From positions 2,046,001-2,110,000 of the forward strand of contig OZ316896.1 of NCBI GenBank assembly GCA_973895155.1: a stretch of DNA of 64,000 nucleotides, written 5' to 3'. Positions 1-13,229 of the stretch are shown here, piece by piece. Source of the DNA: Marsupella aquatica. Lineage: Eukaryota; Marchantiophyta. The notes beneath the pieces were generated by a model that searched no databases, had not been told where the DNA came from, and saw only the letters and a list, made by a program, of their open reading frames with translations. A program made the position numbers and the translations under genes. Every line of letters begins with the position of its first letter. The stretch's first letter is position 1.

Positions 1-322
1 TTACTTTGGAGCTTTTTAACAAAAAATGAACACTTCGATTTTGTCACAAAGCTGGCAGTCAGAATTGTGTTCTCATAACAGAGAAAGGTTTGTTCGCATC
101 TGCTTAAAAAATGTTAACATTACAGCCTGTTCTAATTAAAACACACTTGAAGGTTCGTTTGTTTAGTTTGCTTAAACCTGTGAATTAGTTTTATATTCAT
201 TATTATGGCACAATGTTCCCCTCCACAAAATCCAGTCCCAAAACCCAACAGGGTGCCGCTACTAGTGTTTCGTTAGCTTTTTTGAGTCTGCAATAACTTG
301 AGCATGTTTCACGTCTTTGCAG

Positions 323-3300
323 AGATTGGATGAAAAAGCACAGAGATTACCCTTTTGCAAGTCGGGAGGATTTTAAAGAGCTTATGGAGCTGACAGGGCT
401 AAGTCGAAAAATTGTGAGTCCTTGCTGTAATTAGCCTAAATGTTCTTCCTTCGTGAAAAGCAATTTAGAACCAGCAGGCTCTTTGGGTCATCAGTTTTTT
501 ACATTTTGAGAGTTGCTAATAGGCAGGACACAATCTCAAAGAGAAGTCTTTCGAAGTTGGAAGTATTTGTTTCAGTCGGAAAACCAGGCTGCTCAGATAG
601 GTAGAAGTTTATCGAATCAATCAATACATCGAAAGGCTGAAAAATAATTGACGTGAAAGTTGAAACTCACCTTTCGCAAGGTTTTCACATAGCTAAGGTG
701 TAACCAATTGCAGGTTGCTGGTAGGATGGAGAAAGAAAGGAAGAACCATCCTCAAAATTACCCAGAAGGGGCACTGGTATACGATCCATCAAGACGCAAG
801 AAACAGAAGTTGGGCCAAATCGTACATCACGTTCCTGGCCAACAGGAACAGGGGGAGATTAATAAATCAGACCATAAGGTGAAGAGCGCAGAGGCTTCAT
901 CTTCACAGAGGAAACACGGGTATGATTCACGTCAGCCCTTGGGGTGTCTTCTTCACCCATTTATAATTTGACAGACCCAATTTGGATAAAGTGGCCATTT
1001 GCCTTAGTCCTTCAAATATGGGAGAATCTTTTGAGGTTATATTCGATTATTACTAATGGAGGTCTACAGTTTCATTCAATCACAAAAGACATGCTCATTC
1101 GTTCCTTGTCTTGAACCTCACTAATAACTCGAATATCTCCCTTGCCACTGGATCATCCGATGAACTCATTGACCCTCACAATGGCGCCGTCTATATACTC
1201 CACATCTGAGGCAACTATACCACCTTAATCAGTAACGAAGAGCAAGTTCAAGATAAGATATCTACAGAAAAGGCTCGGTCGAGAAAGTCTGATAAACCAG
1301 CTCAACAAGAACTAGGCTCGATACCTCGTGAAGTTGATGACACAGCAGATACACGCATGAAATGGCAGACGAGACGACCCAGGTCTAAGAAGGATAATAG
1401 CAAAGGACTTGCTAAAGTTGCAAAAACCGTAGGGACAGGGGAATCTGAGAGACGTCTACAAAATGTAGGTTCAGACCCGGGTTCAGAAACCAAGTAAGTG
1501 CTAACCTTTTAATCTTGACATGTCTTGTGCTTATTAAAGTAGGACGTCTCGTGACACGTTGCTCCCGAATCATAAGTCAGGCGCCAGGTTTGCCGTGAGG
1601 TTTATTGGGTGTGCAAGAGATGCAGGTCCCGGGGCAGTTCCCATCAAGAGTCAGCAGCACTGCCGGCTGCACTACTTTTATTCGCAAGAATGTACTAATT
1701 CAATATTTTGAATCCATAATTCTGTCACGATAGTTCTTAATTCTAGTAGACTAAAAACTGCCATTAAGCTATTAGTAGAACTGCCATTAAGCTATTAGTA
1801 GACTCTTGCCGTAGTCTAGCGTGCCTGTAAAGTGAAGGAATATGCACCAAATCGAAGTATTGATTTCGCGAGAGTTTGAATTGAGCAGTTCTTTCAGATT
1901 CATGGACCCGGTACGCAAAGTTTGACCAAAATAAATCATCAAACACGAGGAATTTTCGTTTGAATTCTAAAATCTAACATCGGGTCTAACATAGATTGGA
2001 AAGGGAGTCTATTGAGGTATCGGGTTTGTTTCTCGGATAATTTGTTCCACATAAAGGAATGTAAAGTTCTCCTCTTTTGATTTCTTAAGCCAACCGGTAA
2101 GTGACTTCCTTCCAGAATTGCTTCCGGATCTGACGAGGGGCCAAGAGATCGAGAAGATCTAAGCAACTTCGATACCAGCACTTCATTGGACGACGAGGAA
2201 CTATATGTAGTGTCGCCTCGTGCCTTAAAGAATCTTTGGCTGGAACCACCAACTGGTTTATACCCTGACGACGCCGCGCTTAATTACTACCTTTTCGGCG
2301 ATGGGCGGGACATGATTGCTTATGAGAGTGATTTGGATGAGAGTCTGGTTCGTCCGGAAAACCCTCCACCTTCAGAACAAGAGGTAGTTGGCGAGGACCC
2401 TTGGGATGATCCTCCCTCCATGTCAGATCTTTTTATCGATGGTCAGGACATAGCTGTAGATCTTAGCAAATTCCACACTTTTGATGATGACGATGAAGAC
2501 GATGATGACCAAGAAGGCCCAAAAGCCACCTCGGGCTCGCCAGTTGATCGACGAAGAAAGAGATCCACGGGGAAAGACGAAGGGGTTGCAACACCTTCGG
2601 CCAAGAGGAGGGAGCAGATTAGTGGTAAGAATCTGGTCACCGAAAGACCCGCTTCGCAGGACTTTGGCACAAAGGCAATGAAGCCAACGACGGACAGCCC
2701 CTTTGACAAATTGGCTGACCAAATTGTTGAGCGAATGCTGGGCGAAGGGGTTGAGCCTGATAACGAGTTGAGCACTAATATACAGCAACTCATCAGAATG
2801 TACAAGGTACTATTTAAAGGGGTGTCTATTAGTTAGTCTTAGAGCACTGTTCTCGTTTGGTCAAGATGAAAAGATCGATCAGCAAAATAACAAATTCGCT
2901 GGAAGTCTTTTCTCATTTGTCTAGATGGATATCCTCTATATATATGTCGCACTCTACAGAGAGGAATTTTCTCCTCCCCTCCGCGTTTGTTGCTAAATGC
3001 ATTTGCTCTACTATGTTTGTTTCTTCGCTGACCAGGCATACTTGGAACAGAAATGTGCGAGCACGCACGCATGTGAGGTCAGTGACGCAGCCGCCGGGTC
3101 CCACCTGAATTTTAATTTGTTGGCCACATTGAGGATTAGCTGGTCCCGAAATCTGAGGAAAGTAATTGACTGTAGGACTGGATAATTGGCGACCCTCATC
3201 GCCATCCCGATTTCTGTGAGTGCTACGATGACGAAGGCCTGGTTTGCCGCTGGGACCAAAAATTTCGAGCCATGTCTTCCACAACCGAATGTTACGAGGA

Positions 3301-5425
3301 TTTTCAAATGGTAAGTGTGCTTTAATTTCATCATCACTTCGGCTAGAGTCCAATATATAATAGTGACTGTTGAAATTAATCTTGAAGGTCACTTAATTAA
3401 CTTCGTCGTCGTCAGCTGGCCTTCTTAACTTTTGTCAATAATTATCGTTTTAAAGCTTGGGCCATTCTATGGATGCCCGTACCAGAAGACAGACTACCTT
3501 CGATCTACTGTAACGTACATAGACTATACTAATAAGCAGTTCTCAGACGAATAGCTTCAAAAAATGTGCCATCCTCTAGTGCATCTGTCAAGCGAGTGCG
3601 TTCCCAATAATTCCAACTTTTTACTTCAATCATTTATGAATGGAAACTGCACTGATTCTGCCAACTAATAGGAAATTCAATTTCCTCGGTCAGTGTGTCA
3701 TTGGATCGAATAAAAATCGAGACCTAGGAATAGTTGACTCCTCGCCAGACTCTCTAAGAGACTTAGACAATTGTACAAAGGAACATAGGATAATCACAAA
3801 TCCCCTCAGTCTGTGAAAGTTATTTCTGTCCTGGCTGACTCTTCCAGGAAGTTACCAACATAGTAAATGACGTCGTTGAACGAAATGGAGGAAAATTAGC
3901 AGGATTCCCAATCTTCGCTGAAGAGATAATGAAGTAAGCTCATCCAGTGCCCTTGTAATTTAAAAATTTTAAGGTCTTAAGTAATATCACCTACCCTTTA
4001 TTCCAAATGATTTGGTTGTCAAATGAAAACAACATTTCACCATGATGTCCTTGCGCATTGTTTCCAGCCTGGTAATCGGAATGTTTTGTCAATTCGCCAT
4101 AGCTTAAATGAATGCCAGCTTGCACGTCGCCTAGCCTCAGTATAGATTTAATTCCTTTCTTGAAATTTCCGATAACATAAATAAAGATCTCGGACATTGT
4201 TCAACAGGAATTTTCGTAGGAAGCACCGCACCTCACCAACGATGGAGGACTTACAAAATTTATCTGCCCAGACGGGTCTTCAGGAACGGCAGGTTTGTTC
4301 AAAGTGATTGAGTCATTGCATGTCCAACACCTTGCTTGTCGTAATATACAGTATTGATCTGTCAACTTGTCTTCTCCTTTTCTTCCTTTGGGACATAGCT
4401 AGACACGATTCCATTGACCACGTCAATGGGTGATTATGAGCAACGGCAAATTTTGAATATTGAGTACACACGGTCCAGGTGTTGGAAGGGAAAAGGGCCT
4501 TGGATTCTACCAACATCAAAGTTCAAGGTTGCCACAAGGTATTCATTACAGGATTAATTACCGATAGAAGGAGAGTGCAGCAAAATATTCTGGGTGCCTG
4601 ATCTTGTGAAGCTCGATCTGATTTACCCAATTCTGGATTTATTTCTCTACTTAACCGTCTGGTCGCACTAGTGGGAGTGATTCAGTCTAGGAATCAGTGG
4701 GGACATGATACGTACGATCAATTCAATCCTTTGGCTGGGTATTTTTCAGATGAATTCAGACGTGCGTACTGATTGATTTAGCTAGACGAAACTGTTAGAG
4801 AATCCCGTAGAGAATGCGAACCCTAGCTTCATGAAAATCGGATTGAATTCATCTAATGGAGCCATGCATTAGTCAGTTTCATTTCGAACCCGCAACAAAA
4901 CTGACAAGCTAGAAAGAAAAATACGATGCAGTCGATCAGCATCTAGGGCCTTCTCTTAATAAACTAACTTGTTTGTTCCGACACTCCAAAGGCTTTCCCG
5001 AAATTCTGACAATACTCACAAATGCATAACGTACTGTTGCCGAGTGATATAGATAGAGAACTATATGACGAATGTTCTCCCGAAGCCCGAAGACAAATTT
5101 GACGCTGAAGAACACCAACAGGAAGGTGAGACAAGCAACAGAAAGGTTGTGAAGAGAAATACCAAGGCACTTGGGGTTTTGAAGTAAGTATGTCTCTATC
5201 GATACCCGATCCTCCCTTCGCCCATTCTCTAGCTAAATCAGGGCACCTATATGGGGTAATGCTCTCGCCAGATGCGTCAATGCCCAGGGCAGATTTCAAA
5301 CTACCAAAGTACCCAAAAATTAAAACAGTCCGAGTTAGACGCAAAGCATTCTGAAGTCCTTCCACATTCAAGGGCAATGTCCCAGTAAAAGCACCTCGGC
5401 TTTGTGCAGGAGAATGCCCTCATGA
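323..5425 (+). CDS. TALE-homeodomain-like, acidic nuclear protein (5' end outside window)
   Basis: I do not recognise the family by name. Phase-consistent exons are 323-413, 714-919, 1233-1493, 2116-2806, 3036-3077, 3176-3310, 3848-3933, 4208-4292, 4479-4527, ~5057-5183 and 5410-5425 (stop TGA 5423-5425), giving 595 codons in the window; upstream exons are missing. The first exon reads WMKKHRDYPFASRED...LTGLSRKI, the helix 1, YPF loop and helix 2 of a TALE-type homeodomain, but the third helix continues VAGRMEKERKN, without the usual W-F-N. A second similar segment (FRRKHRTSPTMEDL...QTGLQERQ) lies at 4208-4292. Between them are basic stretches (RRKKQK, RRPRSKK, DRRRKR), a proline-rich acidic region and a run of about ten Asp/Glu at 2482-2510. 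A cysteine-containing segment (DPHRHPDFCECYDDEG) lies at 3191-3238. Inference: nuclear, possibly chromatin- or DNA-associated. The last three exons are the least certain. Confidence 0.6.
1755..1802. repeat. Two-copy 23-bp tandem repeat in an intron
   Basis: The unit AACTGCCATTAAGCTATTAG plus three bases occurs twice back to back in the intron between the exons ending at 1493 and starting at 2116 of the homeodomain-like gene. No function is apparent. Confidence 0.8.
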
Positions 5426-7840
5426 GAGGGCTTTACTATAATTAAACACTGCACCAAGATGCCAAGCTAACAGGATGTTCAATCGGTGCATAGCATTTCC
5501 AAGTAATGTGGCTAGTATTTCAATTGATTTGGTAAGGAGCTCCTAAAAATCATAAGATGGGATTGTCATGAAGTAAAATGAGAGGAGAGTGACAGAGTCG
5601 CCGTCTTTTATCCACCCCGTAGCATCATGTGCTTGTGTAATCTGAACTTCAATTAGCTCAATAATTGTGGAGAAGTACTGTCCAATTCTGTACTGGTCCA
5701 GTTAGAAAGGCTCAATCGGAGAAAGAAAAAGAAAAAAATCATAGAAAAACTAACACCATGTATGGCACTTGGGCGAACCCACACATTCCGCAACCCACCC
5801 ACGCTCAATTGGTGCTCGGTTCTTTATAAGGTGGAACTATGGTGATGGAAAATTTGTACTATGACCCTCCGTGCACATTGTAATTCAAAGCCCATCTAGG
5901 GTTGAGCCTCTAAACCATGATTCTCGGGGAAGGATTGACAGTGTGAGCAGACATAACACGAGGTCAGGAGAGATATTAATACTAGATGGACCCTCCAAAA
6001 TGCCAACTAAGCCTTGGTTAATGAACCCCATGAATGATATATCGGGGTCATTGATAGACCTTAAATCAGTATACCCAAAATCTCATGGCGTCCATCATGC
6101 AAGACTTTTTAATTTTAGGGTCCATGGAATATTTCTCTCGAGGAGGTCAGTGGTAACTTAGGGGACAAAACTCGTCTATTGAAGCCACTGCTTCTGATTC
6201 TCTTCAAATCAATATCTGGGCTTGACAAGTACAATCAATTATGCAAACTGCACATATCTAAGTAACGTCACACCCATGTGTGTCATAATCTTCATTAAAT
6301 TATATGATTTTTGGCAGAGGGTCTCACTATAGTTGTGCATGTTCCAGAGCCTTTGCGAGGAAGAACCGGGGGAAGAACTCTAGCCTCGGAGAAAAGGATA
6401 TAGAGATGCTGCAAATAAAGACCAACATGGCTCCAGCTGAGGTATGATTTGCTTACGTTTTTTTCTCTCAATTGGCCCACAAGTAGACAGTTCCCAAAGC
6501 TACTGTAGGTAAGGTATTTAATTTAATGGATGTATCAACCAATCTGGTAACTCACACACAATCTAATCATTGTGGCCTTGGGGTTTTCCTCGCACACCCT
6601 ATTATGATACAAATTTGTTTTATTTTTTGGTTTTGGGGTACAAATGGCAAAGTAGGCCTGCCAGAATGCATTACACATTCAGAGGAGAAAACACCTGTCC
6701 ATATGCATAACATTCATGAGTCTGTTACGAGCTACCAGACCAGTTTGTCAATATATGCAATATTTTGTATTGACAAAGAACTCAAGGCTTTTGTATCATT
6801 TTAGTCTCAACCATTATTTAGCAGTAATATATTGTTTTCTCCAACAACTATCTCTATTATTTCTAGTCCAAAATGGTTAGATGAGAACATTCACTTGGCT
6901 TCAATAGTACTGTTTGTAATTTTTCCAAAGTAAGTTTTGGACATTTTCTACACTGTTGTCTGCATGCTTCCTGGGGTTATATTATGTTGGACAACTAAGA
7001 TGCTGTGGGAAATTTAATTTTCTAAAAGAAAATAATGAAAAAATGCATACCCAAAACAACCTTTCTTTGTACTATGCGATAAGCTGTTAGGTTAGATAGT
7101 CTGATGGTGGACAAAAATTCAACAAAGAGGCAATCTGTAAGAACAAGAGCCCCAATCTTTGCTACCAATGACATAAAACTATTATTTTATGAACTATGTG
7201 CAGATTATAAAGTGGATTAATTATTATGGCAACAGGAACTCTGAGAAGAGGAATAGGTAAGTGATTCTTTATAATTTAGTGAAGATTATTTTAGATTTGC
7301 AATCACTGAGATTTGATGACTCCATTCTCTTGAATATGAAGGTGTAACACAATGTCAGTAGTGAATCCATTGTGATACTCTGGAAGACTGTTACAATTCA
7401 CATTGAAAGCCAAGGCCAAGGCTCATCATGAGATTGTGCCCCCTGCCCAACTCACTCCTCCCCCTGCTCGAGTGTTGGTTGAGTTTTCTAAGTTCGGTGG
7501 AGACCAAAGTGCTTCTAGTGTACCCCACTTTGGGAGAGCTTTTTGTCAAGAGGAAAGTGAGTTGCTTCATCAGAGAGGACCTCCCACTGAGCTCTGCACT
7601 TTTGAGTGACCAGCACTATCCGCTACTAGTACTTAGAGTAATATTCCATTCAATGTTGCTGCACTGCAGCCCCGGTTAGGCATGTGTGAACAGCATTAAC
7701 TTGCTCAAAGCTGCCTCTTGTCCTTAATCTGTCATAAGGTTACCCACAAACTTAGATACAGTTGTCTATCTCTCTAAGTGCACACTCCTGGGAAGAGGCA
7801 AGGAAAGAAGCATCCTGTTACTTTGCACTAAATAGGATTT
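5426..7840. other. Intergenic, no gene seen
   Basis: AT-rich sequence downstream of the homeodomain-like gene. Only short open frames occur (for example 5871-6161 and 6526-6804, both +), with no recognisable motif, splice-linked partner or biased composition. I treat them as chance frames. Confidence 0.6.
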
Positions 7841-7844
7841 GCAC

Positions 7845-8245
7845 TACATAATAAGTGCAAACCTGTATAATTGTGCGCTTATGGATAAGATCAAGTGTAT
7901 GGCAGCTTACAACTTCTTGTTATTTAATGTGCAATCGACATCCTGAGTGTGTCACTGAACAGTTTTGTGACTCTGACTCTAACTTGTGCATCATTGTTCT
8001 TAATTGTGGTATCCCTACCCCATAGTGTATTTTCTACTCTACTAAAAATGCCATGAACTTATTGAGTGAAGTGAACAATGGGATTGGGCGCTTACCGTTA
8101 AGTGGTCATACGCAGTTATCAAGGGTTTTCACTTCCAAACTTTTGTTTAGCAAAGAAAATTCAGGCCTTTTGCACTTCCCAGCTTTAGGTGCAGCACAAA
8201 CTCCTTGAAAGGGAAGAACGGGATGCTGAAGCTAACACCTAGACA
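7845..8245. repeat. Dispersed hairpin-bearing repeat, copy A
   Basis: This stretch resembles 42485-42840 in the same orientation. Both copies contain ATAAGTGCAA followed after about 12 bases by TGTGC(G/A)CTTAT, so each can fold into a short hairpin. Both also end with a block resembling GCAAACTCC... and then AAAGGGAAGAAC(G/A)GGAT. Similarity is interrupted and old. No coding frame spans it. A decayed non-autonomous element is the simplest reading. Confidence 0.6.
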
Positions 8246-10110
8246 AAGAATACTCTACATAATGATACTCTTGTGTTGGCAAAATAATCTAATTGTCAGC
8301 AGACAGAGCTCGCCCTTGTTTTCCACTCAACATGCATTATGTAAATAATTACCTTCAGGAAGAATTGTTTTTATTCATGTAAATAATGAAGATAGAATTA
8401 TTTCCCTTTTGATTTGACTGTTACAGGACAAAACACTGATGCCAGACAGGTCCAAGACAAAGATGCTATGTATATGGTTTTAAGGATGGGAGATGTCCCT
8501 TACATAATGGGGTATAAAGGCAACCATATAATTATGGTCGGCCTGCGTATGTGGGAAGACTGGAAAGACTTTTATCCCATTTAAGGGATGGGCTCCTGTA
8601 CTTAGTAAAATGTTAAGTGTCAAGTCATACCCCCAATTTTAAGTGTCGCATATATGTGGACTGTGCAGAAGTAGCTGATGACCTCAACAACTGACCTGGT
8701 GCCCCTGAGTGTGCGTAATGGTTGCCTCGATCACATGGTTGCCTCAATCCCTAGCACTGTGATGATTCTTCTGTGCAGAGCTCGGTGACTCGATGCAACA
8801 GAATTTTCCTGGTTGTAATTTTCTCTTCATATTCATCTGAAACAGGACCTCATCTTGAATTTTGAGTGGTGCGTCAACTTCGGCTCTTATGTTCTTGCTT
8901 TCATGTCTCTTCAACTTCAGAACTCTCTTTGATACGTCCTGCATTCGCTAATGTGTTTCTTTGCTCTAGGGACTGTGACATGATTAGAGTATTGCTCAGT
9001 GTCTCGACCCGGCAGATTTCCATCCTCTCTGAGTGGGCAGCTCACGAATGCAATTGCAGAGCTCCATATCCCACACATTACGTAGCTATGGTGTCTGTCT
9101 CTTTCTGTGTACAAATTGAATGGAATCTAGGTGGGTGAAACCTCTAGAGAATTGTCGTCTTTAGAAAATTATAAAAATTGTCCTTGTATTCCTCTTCTCT
9201 TCTTTGGGCACATGATGTAGAACCATGATCTGGCTTTGTACAGGCAAAGGCCAGCTGCAGTTGGATTAGGAGATTGCAATCCAGATTGGACTGGCAATTC
9301 AATGATTGAATTAGCTATAGTCTTTGTTTGACTCAGTTTGTACAGATCGATGGCTTGATGTCCTTCATAGTAAGGTACTGAGTGTACTAGAGGGAGTGTA
9401 AAATATATGTCATGATGCTTGATGGATCGATTGTCTGCCTAGCCTTTGGGCCTAATGTTTGGCCTCCAATTGCATTTCTTGCCAGCTAAATGTTCATTGT
9501 TTCTTTAGCCAATTTGCAATTGTCGTCCCGATTGTCGTTGTAAGAGGAATTTGTTAGATCTTGTGTGTCAGGAAGATTCAATTTTGTAATGAAATGATTC
9601 TTTTGCTTCCTCTTGCACAATTGTTGCCTTTTATTCAGTAGGACTCTCAAATTGACCAGGGGTGTTAGCAATGTCCAAATTGCGGGGAGCCTATTGTAAG
9701 TTTCATGTAGAAATTGACAGTTTGTCTTGGATTTTTTTCAGACTTTTGTTTCCTCTAGTGCAATGGTGTTTAGTGGTGGTGTTTGATGAAGGACTCTCGG
9801 GGGGGTTCACTTCCACTAAAGTGGCACATCACATGCAACGAATTATAGGCTCATTTAAATGGGTGTGGCGGAAGACTTCCAGTTTTGTGGAAGATCACAT
9901 AGGGCATATTTTATTGACTGGTCGGCTCTAAAGAACATATAGGCTTATTTAATTGTAAAAAATATTTTCTTTAAAGTTACTAGGGGTTTTTTAGTAAAAA
10001 AATGACACAAATTTAATAAAAAAAAGGTTTTGCAAAAAACTATTGTCACTTATAAGTTAGGGGTTCAAACCCTAAAACGGTGCACTCAATGTATGGTCCT
10101 CCATATACTG
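8246..10110. other. Intergenic, no gene seen
   Basis: No supported gene. Short frames at 8866-9138 (+) and 9662-9931 (+) have no recognisable motifs or consistent splice partners. The sequence becomes AT-rich with A and T homopolymers near 9950-10025. Confidence 0.55.
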
Positions 10111-10113
10111 ACC

Positions 10114-10127
10114 ACCCCCCCCCCCCC
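10114..10127. repeat. Homopolymer C tract
   Basis: A run of about 14 cytosines. Similar C or G tracts occur at 18708-18720, 41079-41093 and 45081-45097. Their lengths are likely to be error-prone in an assembly. Confidence 0.85.
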
Positions 10128-10348
10128 TGGAGGAAGGAGCAGGATGTCCAAGGCATTTTGTCACATTTCAAATTGTCCCCAGCTCACACTCCCAAACATC
10201 CCAACTACTAGCTCAGACACCATAGAGCGTCAGGCGACTTCATAAAATAGGCACTGTATAGGAACAGTATGAAATAGGGAAATTGTTTTTTTGAGAAATA
10301 ATTGTTGGTGGGAATAATTGGGCCCTAAACCCTAAACTTTTGAATACA

Positions 10349-10560
10349 ATTGAATCTAACTTTTGAATGGCGGATGGTAGAAATGATTTTAATTCATTTC
10401 CGCCCTTACATGGCTACTTTTGAATGGCGGATGGCAGAAATGATTTTAATTCATTTCCGCCCTTACATGGCTACTTTTGAATGGTGGATGGCAGAAATGA
10501 TTTTAATTCATTTCCGCCCTTACATGGCTACTTTTGAATGGCAGAAATGAATTAAAATCA
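10349..10560. repeat. 57-bp tandem repeat with internal palindrome
   Basis: About 3.3 near-identical copies of a 57-bp unit beginning CTTTTGAATGGCGGATGGCA. Each unit contains GAAATGA-TTTTAAT-TCATTTC, an inverted repeat able to form a small stem. Because 57 is a multiple of three, the array keeps a frame open and encodes a 19-residue periodic peptide; this looks like a by-product. The last unit is broken and ends with the palindrome arm in the opposite order (GAAATGAATTAAAATC). Confidence 0.9.
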
Positions 10561-13229
10561 ACCAGTCAACCTTAACACCCACCTTAACGTACCAGTGAAA
10601 ATTTGTGATCATGGCATAAGAATGATGACATTAGAGAAGATTCCTACACTTGTGAAGCAGTCAAATAGCCAAAGGTGGTGTCACAATCCAGACGTAAGAG
10701 GTTTGTCTTTTTGTTAGAAGGTCAATGTACGTACATGCCTGAGCTCTCTCAAATTCTATCTGACCATTTTGCATTATATATACACTAGCTTAACTACCCA
10801 TCCTTTGAATGTGAATAGAGGTGAGGATAAAAAGTGTTGACCCTCAATGACAGCAGTTGACCAAAGCTTTTTCAATTAATTGAAGAAGAGCTGGCCGTTT
10901 CATAATTGTAGCTCTCGACTCCCCGCTCAACTCTCAATGATAGCAGGCGGCCTCCCTAATTATCTATTTACTCCTCGAGGTTACGTCCACGGGAATACAC
11001 AAGAGATATTTATGAACTCTAAACCCGTCGGCCATACCAAGTCTCCATGTAATACAGTTTTCCCTATCTTTCAAGTGGCTCCGTAACAATTGTGAGCCTT
11101 AGTTTCCCTTATCCAAGCACACATTACTTATGATATAGTGTGCAATTTAGTTAACCTAACCACATTGGTGTACCTAAGGTCCGTGATGTTTTTGTACCTA
11201 ATCACGTTGTTGTACCTAGCTAACCATATTGTTGTACCAACCACGTCGTACCTAACCTAAACGTAAGAGTAAATACCTATATAACAATCCGGGCTATATT
11301 TTAAAAAAAAAAGACTTCAGGTAATGTCATCCTCTCCCTTTTTTCACAATCTTGTTTCTTAGCTTTATGGTTTTGAGTGACTTAAGTGTGAAGGTACCCG
11401 AAGTCATTTTGCGAGAAATATATGAATGGTCCACCACTTAATTTTTATGTGTTCTACAATCTTCTAGAAGCTAGAAAGTTATTTAATATTAGAAAAATGA
11501 CATGTGGGAAAGTCTTTCAAAATCTCTGCATGCCAACACTTATAAAGCCACGAGCTCTATCTGATGAGAAGTTTTTTGTATTCTTAATTCATTAACGAGC
11601 TAAACGGATTATTAGCCGACTCAGAAATCACAAGTACAGTAGTCATCCCACTTTTGGCTCATTAACTAAAGGAAGGGGCCTGACCAGTCCCAATGTTAAT
11701 CTAGTCTGATCAACCAGGACGTTCACACTTTCATGGGACTGATAGAGTCTGACAATCTGTTTGTTTACAATGTCACAGATTATTTGGCTTATCAGACAAG
11801 CTATCATTTGTTTCAAACACAATTATTACAAAGGTTCATCAAGTTGTTATTTGATTATCCCTCAAACAGGATAAAAACTATTATTTTGAACATCTTGACT
11901 GATACCTAAGTTAGGATCATTGTTCCAATTCTTACAACTAAACTTTAAGTTCCATCATGTATCCTGCAATTGTCTGTACATAGTTGATTGGCAGGTGTTT
12001 GGCACATATGTCAATGAAGCTGGGGTAAACGTCAACTGTCAAGCTGTATCCCTGATCCAGTAACTATGAAACGTTTGACTATGTATGCCTCACTGACATG
12101 AGGTAACATCGACGAGATTGATTGAATCGCTCGTGATCCCTTCTAGCCTACATCGGAATTCCAAATATATGCACCTATTGCTATCCAGAGGCCTACCACG
12201 CTGCACTGCTGATCCTGATGGTCGTCTGGATGAAAAGACAAGACCTGAAGAGACATGACCTGTGGCTTTCAATCGTTTGATTGGTTGGTTTGATCGACTC
12301 CAGATATGAGTGGCTTCGTGGACTGCGTCCGCTCAAGACAACATACGAGTAGACGGCACTGGTTCACCTGAGCCCCAAACGTATCTGAGTGTCGATTCAT
12401 GAGAAGGTATGTCAACGGGCCAGCTCTCCTTTGCAGAGTGTGAAATTGTCCTTTTGAGACATTCCTAAAAATTCAAAACTAAGACTCCAAAACCACACAC
12501 AGCTAGCTTTTTAGTTGCCAAGTCAATCACTAAAACACTTTGAATGAGTAGATGTTACGAACTCTTACTAGGCTCATATACGCAGCAGCAATACTGTACA
12601 GAAATCCACTGAATGATAGCAGCAGTGTATGTCTTCTAAACGTGATCTTTCACTAGTCTGCAAGCTCTGCAGCATGCACACTGTTTGATGTAACCTTACT
12701 TTTTTATAAAAATTCTTGCAGAACTCTGTCGCTAAGACGTCCGCTTTATGGTCTTGAACTGCTTCAGAGCACTTGCCGAAGATGAAGATGAACCCCTGAA
12801 TGCCCCTTGAGCCTTTAGGTCTCACAAAAACCATAATAAGGGGTCCACTGGACATTGTAAATAGACACGCCATCTTGAGACGACGAGGCAAGCGTAACAC
12901 GAGACAGCAGAAGGAAAAGATATCTCAATGAGCTGAGTTGGGAACCAGCACGCCAAAAATCAAAATATCACTTCATAATAATGAACTTGACCATTTTCTC
13001 ATAAGATATTGACATATGTAGTTCCAACCACAGTTGTTCCAGTGAGTCGCATATGACGACCTGGCTAGCGTAACTTACTCAGAGCCTCGAAGAACGGATG
13101 ATAAAAATTTATATTTTAGAAATCTGGTACAGAGACCGTTGAACTTCGTTGGTGAGTACATGGCAGAGCAACCACCTAGCAAACTAGCCGTGTAACATGG
13201 TAGATCGGAACGCTGTGGTGGGGCTCGCA
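10561..13229. other. Intergenic, no gene seen
   Basis: AT-rich sequence. At 11130-11265 there is a degenerate short repeat built on TTGTACCTAACCAC-like words. The last few hundred bases before 13230 would hold the 3' untranslated region of the minus-strand VPS38-like gene. The frame at 12574-12900 (-) shows no family signature. Confidence 0.5.

Noticed and set aside
2423-2805. Two minus-strand frames of about 120 codons
   Set aside because: They are antisense shadows of the large acidic exon 2116-2806; Asp codons on plus read as Ser/Val/Ile runs on minus.
4964-5377. 137-codon minus-strand frame within the 3' part of the homeodomain-like gene
   Set aside because: It lies opposite the last exons and intron of the plus-strand gene, has no family motif and no splice-linked partners.
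10349-10560. Possible CRISPR-like array
   Set aside because: Copies are contiguous without unique spacers, and the genome is clearly plant nuclear.
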